Of a stretch of DNA of 57,671 nt, positions 1-7,939 are shown in pieces. Source of the stretch: Oscillospiraceae bacterium (lineage in GTDB: Bacteria > Bacillota > Clostridia > Oscillospirales > CAG-272); the NCBI GenBank assembly GCA_015064295.1, contig SVSM01000008.1, positions 1-57,671 of the forward strand. Reading direction: 5' to 3'. The translations under genes and the position numbers were made by a program. Each line of letters opens with the position of its first letter. The stretch's first letter is position 1. Below the pieces are notes generated by a model, which searched no databases, was not told where the DNA came from, and was given only the letters and a program-made list of their open reading frames with translations.

Positions 1-569
1 TTGATGGCGATGATATTCTTTTCCGCGTCGATCTTGGCGATGCTGAGATTGAGGACAGTGACCTGCTCGTTACCGTACTGACCGGCCATCTTCTTGTTCT
101 TGAAGATTCTGGCGGGGTCGATAACACCCATAGAGCCGGGCTGACGATGGATCGGACCGGTACCGTGGGTCATTCTGAGGTGGTGGTGGTTCCAACGCTT
201 GATAACACCGGTGTAGCCGTGGCCCTTGGTGATTCCGGTAACGTCGACCTTTTCACCTGCCGCAAAGATGTCGGCGGTGACGGTATCGCCCGTATTGAAT
301 CCGGAAACGTCCTCGAGACGGAATTCCTTCAGGTGCTTCTTGCAGGAAACGCCGGCCTTTGCAAAGTGTCCGGCCTCAGCCTTGGTGAGTTTCTTTTCTG
401 CGGTATCGACGAATCCGAGCTGGATCGCATCGTAACCGTCGGTTTCCACGGTCTTCTTCTGGGTGACCGTGCAGGGGCCGGCTTCGATCACCGTAACGGG
501 GATCACGTTGCCGTTTGCATCGAAGATCTGGGTCATACCGATCTTCTTGCCGATAATGCCTTTTTTCAT
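1..569 (-). CDS. rplC: 50S ribosomal protein L3, 3' end outside window
   Basis: About 189 codons of ribosomal protein L3 are visible, starting at an ATG whose complement lies at 567-569 behind a strong GGAGG site. The N-terminus [16 protein letters not shown] is the classic L3 start, and a [13 protein letters not shown]-type segment with a following HGTGP-x-HRQPGSMG stretch matches the L3 core that reaches towards the peptidyl-transferase centre. L3 is an early-assembly protein of the large subunit. It follows rpsJ by about 120 nt on the same strand, the usual S10-operon order. The stop codon lies beyond the window edge, so only the last part (about 20 residues of a normal L3) is missing. Confidence 0.97.
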   Translation of the reverse strand, partial: MKKGIIGKKIGMTQIFDANGNVIPVTVIEAGPCTVTQKKTVETDGYDAIQLGFVDTAEKKLTKAEAGHFAKAGVSCKKHLKEFRLEDVSGFNTGDTVTADIFAAGEKVDVTGITKGHGYTGVIKRWNHHHLRMTHGTGPIHRQPGSMGVIDPARIFKNKKMAGQYGNEQVTVLNLSIAKIDAEKNIIAI

Positions 570-689
570 TGTAGTTTCCTCCTGATTTTAGTTATTGGTT
601 GAAGCCCGTAAAAAGCGTACCGTGCTCCAACATGACATAAAACCTCGGGGCCTTGCCCTTTGGGTTCAAGATCTATCCTTTATTAAGGA

Positions 690-998
690 TTACTTGATGT
701 CGATCTGAACGCCGGCGGGGAGCTCCAGACTCATAAGCGCCTCAATGGTCTTCTGAGAGGGCTTGATTATGTCAATGAGTCTTTTGTGAGTTCTGAGTTC
801 AAACTGCTCGCGGCTGTCCTTGTACTTGTGGACGGCGCGAAGAATGGTGATGATTTCCTTTTCGGTGGGAAGCGGAATGGGACCGGACACCGTTGCGCCG
901 TTGCGCTTTGCAGTCTCCACAATCTTCTCCGCTGCCTGATCGATCAGAAAATGATCATAGCTCTTGAGTCTGACTCTGAGGGTTTCCTTTACTGCCAC
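690..998 (-). CDS. rpsJ: 30S ribosomal protein S10
   Basis: A 102-residue protein of exactly the usual S10 length, with the conserved RVRLKSYDH start, the SGPIPLPT hairpin loop and the [14 protein letters not shown] segment. S10 sits in the head of the small subunit and is also the NusE partner in transcription antitermination. The start codon is GTG (complement at 996-998) behind an AAGGAGG site. It is the first gene of the S10 ribosomal operon here, about 380 nt downstream of a strong promoter. Confidence 0.98.
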   Translation of the reverse strand: MAVKETLRVRLKSYDHFLIDQAAEKIVETAKRNGATVSGPIPLPTEKEIITILRAVHKYKDSREQFELRTHKRLIDIIKPSQKTIEALMSLELPAGVQIDIK

Positions 999-1380
999 TG
1001 TTTTTGCCTCCTTTTTGATATTAGCTGATGCAATTCGAGGGGGCGAAAATCAGAACACTTACCCGGGTGTTTCTTCACTCGGCGTAAATGAAAACCGAAA
1101 GCTCCGACCTCCGCGTGCAATCCCGCGGGGCGGACGTTTCGGAAACGCATACCGTGAGTCGTATGCGGGGCCTAAGCCCAAACAGTCCCGATTCTCTGTC
1201 GCCCGTTTGTTTGTCCCGGCATTCCTGCCGTCAAGATATCGCAGCCCTTCCGGTTTTCATCGGAAAGACCGGTTTCCTTGGCGGAAAAGATGCCTTGACA
1301 TCGGACATACTCCACGAAAATTCCCCCGCAGGACTGAATCAAGGTCCGCGGGCAACCTTTCGCTTCAACGCACATCAAGC
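999..1380 (-). promoter_or_regulatory. Long 5' leader of the S10 operon
   Basis: About 380 nt separate the predicted transcription start from the rpsJ GTG. The stretch holds no convincing gene. It contains a clear stem-loop at 1147-1168, where CGCATAC and GTATGCG flank an 8-nt loop, and several GC-rich patches near rpsJ that could pair. Ribosomal operons are often autoregulated through such leaders, but this one matches no leader family I can name. Autoregulation is inference. Confidence 0.45.
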
Positions 1381-1386
1381 CTTTCG

Positions 1387-1415
1387 ATTATATCATAACC
1401 TTTATAAAAAAGCAA
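1387..1415 (-). promoter_or_regulatory. sigma-A promoter of the S10 ribosomal operon
   Basis: On the minus strand TTGCTT (1410-1415) is followed after 17 bp by a perfect TATAAT (1387-1392). Transcription should begin near 1380, well upstream of rpsJ. Confidence 0.8.
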
Positions 1416-1518
1416 GTATTTTTCTCTCCCATTTCTCGAAAAAAACCAATAATTTACAATTTATTAACAATATTGCCTGCGTTCTTGTCTCTTATTCTTC
1501 CGCCCTGCCGTCTTTTTC

Positions 1519-1547
1519 TTGACTTTCCTTTCGTTTTATGCTATAAT
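1519..1547 (+). promoter_or_regulatory. sigma-A promoter of the ECF S-component gene
   Basis: TTGACT (1519-1524), a 17-bp spacer and TATAAT (1542-1547). It leaves a leader of about 30 nt, so no riboswitch precedes this transporter gene. Confidence 0.85.
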
Positions 1548-1582
1548 TACTCCCATCCAAGCTCTGTAAAGGACGTTACATT

Positions 1583-2203
1583 ATGAAAAAAAGCAACTCT
1601 CTCGTCAATGCAAAGAATCTGACGCTTCTGGCACTGATGACCGCCCTCGTCGTGGTCTTTCAGCTGATCGCCGCCTTCATTCCCCTCGGCTTTAATGTTG
1701 GCGCCCTCTGTTTGATTCCCATCGTCATCGGCGCCGCTATCCTCGGCCCTTGGGCGGGTGCTTGGCTCGGCTTTGTCTTCGGCGTCGTCATCATTGCCAC
1801 GGGAGGCGCCGCTTGGTTTTACGGCCTGGTCCATCCCCAATGGCTGGGAATCACCTTCACCGTTTTCGTCGTCCTGCTGAAGGGCTCACTGGCAGGATTT
1901 GTTTCAGGTCTTCTTTACCGTCTCCTCGCCAAAAAGAATTCCCTTCTTGCCATCATCACGGCAGCCATCGCCTGCCCCGTTATCAACACTGCCGTCTTTG
2001 TCCTTGCCTGCTTTACCGTCTTTTTCCCCGGTATCTCGGGAGCGGCCGCCGGCGCCGGCAAGAGTATCCTCGCCTTCGTCTTCCTTACCCTGATCGGTGT
2101 CAACTTCTTCGTTGAGGTGGCCATCAGCGCCGTCCTCTCCCCCGTCGCCCACCGTCTCGTGGCCATTGGCCGCAAGATGCGTCACGACAAGAGCTATATA
2201 TAA
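1583..2203 (+). CDS. ECF transporter S component family protein
   Basis: A 206-residue, very hydrophobic protein with about six membrane segments. It has the small Gly/Ala-rich helices and the length typical of substrate-binding S components of energy-coupling-factor transporters, which capture vitamins or related small molecules and share a common ATPase module. An N-terminal KNLTLLALMTALVVVF segment is the usual first helix of this group. The A and T subunits are not in the window, so it probably uses a shared module. No upstream riboswitch reveals the substrate. It has its own promoter and is followed at once by a hairpin repeat. The family call is firm, the substrate unknown. Confidence 0.8.
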   Translation: MKKSNSLVNAKNLTLLALMTALVVVFQLIAAFIPLGFNVGALCLIPIVIGAAILGPWAGAWLGFVFGVVIIATGGAAWFYGLVHPQWLGITFTVFVVLLKGSLAGFVSGLLYRLLAKKNSLLAIITAAIACPVINTAVFVLACFTVFFPGISGAAAGAGKSILAFVFLTLIGVNFFVEVAISAVLSPVAHRLVAIGRKMRHDKSYI

Positions 2204-2216
2204 TAGGAAGGAAACC

Positions 2217-2398
2217 TCACGGGGATAGCTGCGGGGCTCCGTCCCGAACCCCTGCCGAAGAACGCTTTGGGGCGTTGCCCCCTGCAGAAGAACACTTTGG
2301 GGCGTTGCCCCAACCCCCACAAGAGAAACTTTTTGGAAAAAGTTTCTCTTGACTCTTCAAAAACTTTGAATGGCCGAAAAACTGCGTTTTTCGGCGGG
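2217..2398 (+). repeat. Intergenic multi-hairpin element, copy 1 (forward)
   Basis: Directly after the transporter stop lie two tandem copies of a GGGGCGTTGCCCC hairpin (about 2270-2310), then a long A/T stem (GAGAAACTTTTT pairing with AAAAAGTTTCTC, about 2323-2350). A third hairpin follows at 2373-2395 (GCCGAAAAA / TTTTTCGGC). This is the fullest copy of a family that recurs through the window. It probably also ends transcription. Confidence 0.75.
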
Positions 2399-2426
2399 CA
2401 GGAAGCCCCTCGATGCTTCAACAACC

Positions 2427-2469
2427 AAAACAGGCCTCTGCCAAATGGCAGAGGCCTGTTTGATTTTCC
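2427..2469. terminator. Bidirectional rho-independent terminator
   Basis: A perfect 12-bp stem (2431-2442 with 2447-2458, loop AAAT) is flanked by A residues on the left and T residues on the right. It lies between the convergent ECF and recA-cluster transcripts. Confidence 0.85.
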
Positions 2470-2510
2470 AAGAAACGGTGAGCGCACAGTGCTCAACCAT
2501 TCCTAATTCT

Positions 2511-2612
2511 TTGCCCCAAACGGAGTTTGGGGCCGACAAAAGTTTTTGGAAATCCAAAAACCTTTTTCCAAAAAGGTTTTTCGGCGGGGTGCGGGGCAGA
2601 GCCCCGCGTACC
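2511..2612 (-). repeat. Intergenic multi-hairpin element, copy 2 (reverse)
   Basis: An inverted copy of the 2217-2398 element, directly downstream of the minus-strand TSCPD gene. Read on the minus strand it has the GC hairpin next to the stop, then an A/T stem of the CCTTTTT / AAAAAGG type, then the third hairpin (2513-2533, GCCCCAAAC / GTTTGGGGC). Stem sequences differ from copy 1 but pairing is kept. Confidence 0.75.
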
Positions 2613-2613
2613 C

Positions 2614-2862
2614 TTACAGTGCTTCCCTCAACGCTCTCGAAAGCTGATCGGGGCAGGAGGTGGGCTTAAAGCCGCAGCGGATGCCGGCGCAACGGTTCAC
2701 GATCTCCTCGGCGGGCATGCCCTCCACCAGCTTACCGATGCCCTGGAGGTTACCGTGGCAACCGCCCTCAAACACGACGTTATGGACGCGCTTTTCGTCA
2801 TCAAGCTCGAAGGTGATCTTGCGGGAGCAGGTACCGCTGGTTGTATAGGTATGTTTCGTCAT
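2614..2862 (-). CDS. TSCPD domain-containing protein (TIGR03905-like)
   Basis: An 82-residue protein with the signature TSCPDQL near the C-terminus. It also has the pattern of conserved Cys and His residues (SGTCS, GGCHGN, RCAGIRCG) of the small TSCPD family. The same domain occurs as the C-terminal part of class II ribonucleotide reductases; the role of the free-standing form is not established, though a metal- or nucleotide-related role is usually assumed. It follows recX by 15 nt and ends the recA cluster. Confidence 0.85.
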   Translation of the reverse strand: MTKHTYTTSGTCSRKITFELDDEKRVHNVVFEGGCHGNLQGIGKLVEGMPAEEIVNRCAGIRCGFKPTSCPDQLSRALREAL

Positions 2863-2877
2863 GGGTATTTTCTTCCT

Positions 2878-3387
2878 TTATTCTGTGTCAGACTGTGTTT
2901 CCTCCGCCAGGCGGCGGTAGGCCTCGCGGACATCGGAGGTGACGTGGCCGTGGCGTCGCAGGAATGCGTAGGTCTTTTCGTCGCGGGTGCCGCCCCGCTT
3001 GACGATCCATTTCCGGCAGATCTCGGCAAAATCAATATCCGCAAGCTCTTCCCTGTCCCAATCGAGGGATTCTACCAGCTCGCTCGGGAACTGCTTCAGG
3101 CGGAGCTCCTGCCGGATTCGCAGCTTTCCGTAGCCCTTTCCCTCCGCCATAAGGCGGACGGTGCGGTAGAGCATTCGCTCGTCATTTACGTAGCCCTTGG
3201 CAACCATGAAGGCTGCCACGTCGTCCACCGTTTCGGCCTTGTAGCCGCGTTCGGTAAGCTTTTGGCGAAGCTGGGCCTCGGTATTATCCTTGAAGCCGAT
3301 GATGTTGAGCGCCGTTTTCAGCGCCGCTTGATAGGCCTCCTCGGGGGAATCGGGGATCCGGACCGTCTTTTTCCGTCGATTATACAT
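2878..3387 (-). CDS. recX: Regulatory protein RecX
   Basis: A 169-residue protein with the three-helix repeats of RecX ([48 protein letters not shown]). RecX binds RecA filaments and limits their ATPase and strand-exchange activity. Its ATG lies inside the recA reading frame, overlapping it by 8 nt, so the two are probably translationally coupled, the usual arrangement for this pair. Confidence 0.93.
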   Translation of the reverse strand: MYNRRKKTVRIPDSPEEAYQAALKTALNIIGFKDNTEAQLRQKLTERGYKAETVDDVAAFMVAKGYVNDERMLYRTVRLMAEGKGYGKLRIRQELRLKQFPSELVESLDWDREELADIDFAEICRKWIVKRGGTRDEKTYAFLRRHGHVTSDVREAYRRLAEETQSDTE

Positions 3388-4483
3388 CGAGGTCGAAATC
3401 GTCCTCGTCTACGTCCAGGTCGTCCTCGTCGATCTCGGCGGTGACGCCCTCGATGGTCTCGGCAAACTTCACGCGGATTTTTTCCTCCACCTCGGCAAAC
3501 ATCTCGGGGTTGCTTTCCAGGAATTTCAGCGCATTATCGCGTCCCTGTCCAAGACGGGTACCCTCGTAGGAGAACCAGGATCCGCCCTTTTCGATGATGC
3601 CCATCTCCACGCCGAGATCCATGATCTCGCCGGACTTATTGATACCCTTGCCGTAGAGAATGTCGAACTCGGCGATCTTGAAGGGAGGCGCCACCTTATT
3701 CTTAACGATCTTACACTTGGTACGGCTACCGTAGGATTCGGCGCCGTTCTTCAGGGTTTCGGTACGGCGGATATCGATACGGACCGAGGCGTAGAACTTC
3801 AGTGCCGTACCGCCGGTGGTGGTCTCGGGGTTTCCGTACATCACGCCGATCTTCAGACGAAGCTGGTTGATAAAGATGACCACGGCGTTGGACTTGGCAA
3901 TGGAGCCCGAGAGCTTACGGAGTGCCTGGGACATCAGTCGGGCCTGTACGCCCACCTGAGAGGAGCCCATGTCGCCGTCGATCTCCTGCTGAGGAACGAG
4001 GGCTGCCACCGAGTCCACCACGAGGACGTCCACGGCACCCGAGCGAACCAGCGCTTCGGTGATCTCCAGTGCCTGCTCGCCGCTGTCAGGCTGGGAAACC
4101 AGCAGATTATCAATGTCGACACCAAGCGCCTTGGCGTAGACGGGATCCAGCGCGTGCTCGGCATCCACGAAGGCCGCCACGCCGCCCTGCTTCTGGGCTT
4201 CGGCGGCAATATGCAGCGCGATGGTGGTCTTACCCGAGGATTCGGGGCCGTAGATCTCGACGATACGTCCCCGCGGCACGCCGCCGATGCCCAAGGCAAG
4301 GTCCAGCGTCAGGGAGCCGGTAGGGATGGCGCTGACGTTCATGGCAGCGTTTTCACCCAGTCGCATGATGGAGCCGGCACCGTAGGTCTTGGTAATATGA
4401 GAAATGGCGACGTCCAGCGCCTTTTTCTTTTCGGCATCTCCCGCCGGCATTTCATTGGTTTTCTTCGGTTTGGTCTGTTTCAT
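3380..4483 (-). CDS. recA: Recombinase RecA
   Basis: A full-length 367-residue RecA. It drives homologous pairing and strand exchange and activates LexA-type self-cleavage. The Walker A motif GPESSGKT is at residues 79-86. The [11 protein letters not shown] stretch, the [11 protein letters not shown] loop and the [22 protein letters not shown] segment (DNA-binding loop 2) are intact. The N-terminal LGENAAMNV and the acidic C-terminal tail ([16 protein letters not shown]) are normal family features. It sits between a lipoprotein gene and recX in one minus-strand cluster. No clear SOS box was recognised by eye in front of the cluster. Confidence 0.99.
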   Translation of the reverse strand: MKQTKPKKTNEMPAGDAEKKKALDVAISHITKTYGAGSIMRLGENAAMNVSAIPTGSLTLDLALGIGGVPRGRIVEIYGPESSGKTTIALHIAAEAQKQGGVAAFVDAEHALDPVYAKALGVDIDNLLVSQPDSGEQALEITEALVRSGAVDVLVVDSVAALVPQQEIDGDMGSSQVGVQARLMSQALRKLSGSIAKSNAVVIFINQLRLKIGVMYGNPETTTGGTALKFYASVRIDIRRTETLKNGAESYGSRTKCKIVKNKVAPPFKIAEFDILYGKGINKSGEIMDLGVEMGIIEKGGSWFSYEGTRLGQGRDNALKFLESNPEMFAEVEEKIRVKFAETIEGVTAEIDEDDLDVDEDDFDLDV

Positions 4484-4504
4484 GATCGCAATCCTTTCCG
4501 ATTT

Positions 4505-5098
4505 TTAGTAGGTCGGGCTGTCCAGCAGCCAGACACCGTTTTCCAGGGTAAGCAGCACCGTCATCACAACGGTATTTCCTTCGCCGTCCCGACAGGTGGC
4601 CTCGGTGGCCACGTAGGTAGGCGTCGCCTTTCCCAGCGTCACCGACAGGACCTCCAGCTTGCCGCGGATGTCCTTCACGCTTGCCGCCGTATCGGCCTGC
4701 AGCTTTCCGCCGATCTCCTGATAGCGGGGGCTGACGGTCGTATCCAGCATACCGTCCTCGCTCTCGGCCGCAACGCCGATGAAGGCCGACACGTAAACGC
4801 CGTCCAGATATCGCTTTGAGTACACCTGCTCGGCCGCCCTCATGATCTGGGCAATGGAGGTATAGCCGCAATCGGTGGCCACGGGCCGATAGGTCACGGT
4901 GGCCGGCTTGGTTTCCGGCGGATTCTCTACGGGAAGGCCTTCCCCGAAGAAGATGACGTTCAGTTCATAGGACCGCGGTACCAAATCCTTCAGTACGGCG
5001 GTAGCTTCTTCCGGCGTGATCTCAAGATTTTTCTCGGCGCAGGACGTCGAGGCCATCAGAAGCACGGGAAGAAGAAGCAGGATCAAGATTCGCTTCAT
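4505..5098 (-). CDS. Hypothetical lipoprotein upstream of recA
   Basis: A 197-residue protein of unknown function. The first 20 residues form a short charged and hydrophobic signal ending in MASTSC-A, a loose lipobox, so it is probably exported and lipid-anchored. The rest is soluble, with an NTF2- or DUF4829-like feel (predicted mixed alpha/beta, ending in LENGVWLLDSPTY), but I cannot assign a family. It lies 16 nt after the extended end of the SLOG gene and 21 nt before recA, so it is probably co-transcribed with recA. Confidence 0.7.
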   Translation of the reverse strand: MKRILILLLLPVLLMASTSCAEKNLEITPEEATAVLKDLVPRSYELNVIFFGEGLPVENPPETKPATVTYRPVATDCGYTSIAQIMRAAEQVYSKRYLDGVYVSAFIGVAAESEDGMLDTTVSPRYQEIGGKLQADTAASVKDIRGKLEVLSVTLGKATPTYVATEATCRDGEGNTVVMTVLLTLENGVWLLDSPTY

Positions 5099-5114
5099 GT
5101 GGGTTCCTTTCGGT

Positions 5115-5632
5115 TCAGAGAAAGCGGAGCTGTTCGCCCTTGGCGTCCCCCGCCAGGCGGATCACCGGGATCCCCTTTTCTCGGCATAGGATACGGTATT
5201 GTAGGTGCCTCCCCGGGAGGCGGTGAGGTAGGCAATACACAGGGCGCTCCGATCCACCATATAGCGGTTTCGCGCCTGCATACATCCCGAAAAATAGGCG
5301 TCGTTTACATAGACGGTACGGTCGGCCCGTTCCATCACACGGGAAAAGAGAGCGCGGTCAACCCGCCGCCACTTGTCCATATGGCCCTCGCAGGGGAGAG
5401 CCAAGGTAAGAGACAGCTGCGGAAGGGACTGCTTCAGGTTCAGGATGGTCACCGCCGCCGCCAGATCAAAGCCAAGAGCGCCGCCCGCATAGTAGTGGAC
5501 GATCCCCTTCGCGGCCAGATCGGGAACCAGCCGGGTAATGGCCGCCACAGCATAGCGGAGCTCGTCCTCCGTCATGCTGCGATGTCCCGTAAAACAGGCA
5601 CTTTGGGCAGGATTGTATGATAGGTCTTCCAT
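5115..5632 (-). CDS. SLOG family protein (YpsA/DUF1273-like), apparent 1-nt frameshift
   Basis: The start (CFTGHRSM near residue 13) and the AGGALGFDLAAA, PCEGHMDKW and CIAYLTASRGGTYNTVSYAEK motifs match the SLOG (Rossmann-like, nucleotide-binding) group that includes B. subtilis YpsA. In the sequence as given the frame stops at 5162 (156 residues, ending EKRGSR). Adding one base in the 4-T run at 5176-5179 restores the family-like ending EKKGIPVIRLAGD and extends the protein to a stop at 5115-5117, about 172 residues. This could be an assembly or sequencing slip in a homopolymer, or a recent mutation. The biochemical role of the family is not settled; nucleotide or ADP-ribose binding is suspected. 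Confidence 0.8.
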
Positions 5633-5671
5633 CCTCTTCTCCTCCCTGCCGTCTCGGTTCTTACGCCTCTT

Positions 5672-5700
5672 ATTCTATCACATTTCTTTGCAAAAGTCAA
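5672..5700 (-). promoter_or_regulatory. sigma-A promoter of the SLOG-lipoprotein-recA-recX cluster
   Basis: On the minus strand TTGACT (5695-5700), a 17-bp spacer and TAGAAT (5672-5677), about 40 nt before the SLOG ATG. It is the only good promoter seen ahead of recA. Confidence 0.75.
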
Positions 5701-5737
5701 ACATTTGTTTGTAAATAATTTTCCTCTTGTACGCTGC

Positions 5738-7909
5738 TCATCGATTCAGCGACAGGGTCACGTGGGGGAGGCCCAGACCCTTGAGAATGCCCGCTTCCCG
5801 TCCGCAGGAGGTAAAGAGAAGACATTGCCTTCCCCCTACCGATAGCAGCTTCAGCAGATTGGCAAGCCGCTGGTCATCCAGGCGGGCAAAGCTCTCGTCA
5901 AAGATCAGCGGCAGAGCCGATTCGCTCTTGCCGATGAGCTCGGCCAGTGCCATTCGAAGGCTGATATACGCCGCGTCGGAGGTACCGGCGCTCATAAAGC
6001 GCTCGTCCTGGGTCATGCGGCCGCCGTTTTCGGTCTCGGGGCGGAAGGTCATGGCAAAGGCACCGTCCACGCCAAGCTCGGCGTATTTGCCGTCGGTGAC
6101 GGTATCCATCAGGGCACCCGCCGCCTGAGAGAGCTTGGGAGAGATCGATGCACGCACCGTTTCTCCTGCCTCGGCCAGCTTTTCGGAGGCCAGCACGTAG
6201 GCGTCGTATTTACCCTTCAGGGTATCCCGCTCGTACTCCAGCGCCGTGATCCTCTCGGAAATGGCAGAGGGAGGGACGGCAGTCGCGGTCAGCTGCGCCA
6301 GCCGCACCTCAAACCGCTGACAGTGCTCCCGCTTGGAGCGGATCAGCTCCTTCAAGAGGTCGCGCTTCCGCACCGCCTCTTTGGGCTGGAAGTCCTCGGG
6401 GATCGATATCTCCCGTCCGTCGTCCTCCAGCTCGGAGGCGCGCTGCTGGGCCTCCACCTCGGTCTTCATCTGCACGTAGGCCAGTCGGGCCTTTTCCTGC
6501 CCGAAGGTAACGCGGCGTTCCTCCTGGATCACCCACGCCAGCTCGTTTAAGGCCTTGGCGGTGGGGATCAGATTCCATTTCCCGCAAAGGTCGTCCAGCA
6601 TTCGCTTATACTTGCTTCTCTCCTCGCGGGCAGCCGAAAGCTCCTTGCCGATCCGTTCCAGACGGTCCTTAAAAATATCCTCTCGATTGCCGATGATATG
6701 AACCATATCCCGCATGGCGGCCGCATAGCGGGAAACCAGAACGAAGCCGCCCACCATACCGCCCATCAGCAGTACGGTGACGATGGCAAAGACGGTACCG
6801 GCCCCCTCCTTTGCCGTCATAAACATCAGTGCCGTGCCTAAAGCCGCACAAAGAAAGAGTATACAGCAAAGCACCGCCGCGGCAAGGGCGGTTCCCCGCT
6901 TGGCGGACAGCAGGGCCTTCTTCCGTTCCTCCTCGCGGTCAAGCTCCTCCTTTTCGGTTCTGGCCTTCTCGATCTGCAGATTGAGTTTTTGAAGGTCAGC
7001 CTCGATCTCCTTGACTCGCGCGTCCCGCCGTCCGATCTCCCCACCGCAGTTTTTCAGGCTTTCCAGATACTCCCCGTCAGGGAAAAAGCCGTTTCGGGTA
7101 TAGGTTTCCTTATGGGTGACGGCCAGGGAGGTGGCCTCGTGGAAGGCGTCGGCCAATTCCGCCAGCTTTTGATTCTGACGGCGAAGCTCCATGATCTTAA
7201 AATCCTCAAGCCGGGCCTCAAGCTCGGCAAAATCCCTCTCCTCGTCGGCCAGCTTCCGCTTCAGCTCGGCGATGCTGCTTTCCAGGGAGAGGATCTCCGC
7301 GTTTCCGTCGGTGGCCTCGGCCAGCAGAACCTTCTGAGCGGAGATCTCGTTCTCCAGATCCCAGATCCGCCCGCCCTTTCGGTTTTTATGCAATAGGGCC
7401 ACGCGAGCGTCGTCCAGACGCTTCAGCGCCTTTTTGACGCTGATGCCCTCGTCTCCCGAGAACAGCAGATTCTCTACAGCCTCAGAGGTAGCGCGTCCGT
7501 CGATGCGGCTTCCCGCTGTCTGTCCCACGAAGGCGGTGCTGACAAACAGCCCTGCCGGCACGCCGAGCAAGGCCTCCCCCGGCACCTGTCCCTCAAAGAG
7601 ACGGCTTCCGGTGTCAAGGTCGTATACGCCGCAGACCTCCTTGGTGCCTGCGACCTTGCGCTCCACACGGTAGCGCTTGTCTTTGTCACAAAGGATCAGG
7701 CTCCCCTCCGCCGAGGAGGAGGAAAAGCCGGTATAGCGCTCGCGGTCGGCCTTTCCGTCAAAGCCGTAAAGCACGAAGCGAATAAACTCCGCCACCGTGC
7801 TCTTGCCGGATTCGTTGCGCCCCTTCAGCACGTTCAGTCCATCGCTGAGCGTCAGGGTGTAGCCCTGCAGGGCCGCAAATGCCGTGATGTGAATCGACTC
7901 AATGTACAT
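5738..7909 (-). CDS. YhaN/SMC-like AAA ATPase with central membrane hairpin
   Basis: A 723-residue protein. The N-terminus has the Rad50/SMC-type Walker A GRNESGKST at about residues 30-38. A long coiled coil is interrupted at about 330-400 by two strongly hydrophobic helices (ALAAAVLCCILFLCAALG and VFAIVTVLLMGGMVGGFVL). The C-terminal half ends with a second coiled coil and a Walker B region (LPLIFDESFARLDD). It resembles YhaN-type ATPases, which are usually paired with an SbcD/YhaO-like nuclease, but no nuclease gene is next to it here. It follows galK by 30 nt in the same direction. The two hydrophobic helices sit where SMC proteins have their hinge, so the protein could be membrane-bound. 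The family assignment is by motif only. Confidence 0.8.
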   Translation of the reverse strand: MYIESIHITAFAALQGYTLTLSDGLNVLKGRNESGKSTVAEFIRFVLYGFDGKADRERYTGFSSSSAEGSLILCDKDKRYRVERKVAGTKEVCGVYDLDTGSRLFEGQVPGEALLGVPAGLFVSTAFVGQTAGSRIDGRATSEAVENLLFSGDEGISVKKALKRLDDARVALLHKNRKGGRIWDLENEISAQKVLLAEATDGNAEILSLESSIAELKRKLADEERDFAELEARLEDFKIMELRRQNQKLAELADAFHEATSLAVTHKETYTRNGFFPDGEYLESLKNCGGEIGRRDARVKEIEADLQKLNLQIEKARTEKEELDREEERKKALLSAKRGTALAAAVLCCILFLCAALGTALMFMTAKEGAGTVFAIVTVLLMGGMVGGFVLVSRYAAAMRDMVHIIGNREDIFKDRLERIGKELSAAREERSKYKRMLDDLCGKWNLIPTAKALNELAWVIQEERRVTFGQEKARLAYVQMKTEVEAQQRASELEDDGREISIPEDFQPKEAVRKRDLLKELIRSKREHCQRFEVRLAQLTATAVPPSAISERITALEYERDTLKGKYDAYVLASEKLAEAGETVRASISPKLSQAAGALMDTVTDGKYAELGVDGAFAMTFRPETENGGRMTQDERFMSAGTSDAAYISLRMALAELIGKSESALPLIFDESFARLDDQRLANLLKLLSVGGRQCLLFTSCGREAGILKGLGLPHVTLSLNR

Positions 7910-7939
7910 ACCTTCGGTATCCGTTCTGAATGTATTTGA

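Noticed and set aside
1172-1378. 68-residue open frame in the S10 leader
   Set aside because: It would start almost at the predicted transcription start without a ribosome site, and its sequence looks like nothing known; a leader RNA is more likely.
1548-1582. Riboswitch ahead of the ECF S-component gene
   Set aside because: The promoter at 1519-1547 leaves only about 30 nt of leader, too short for any vitamin riboswitch.
5162-5632. Programmed frameshift in the SLOG gene
   Set aside because: The tract does not form a -1 slippery heptamer in the right frame, and no stimulating structure was seen; a simple base loss explains it better.
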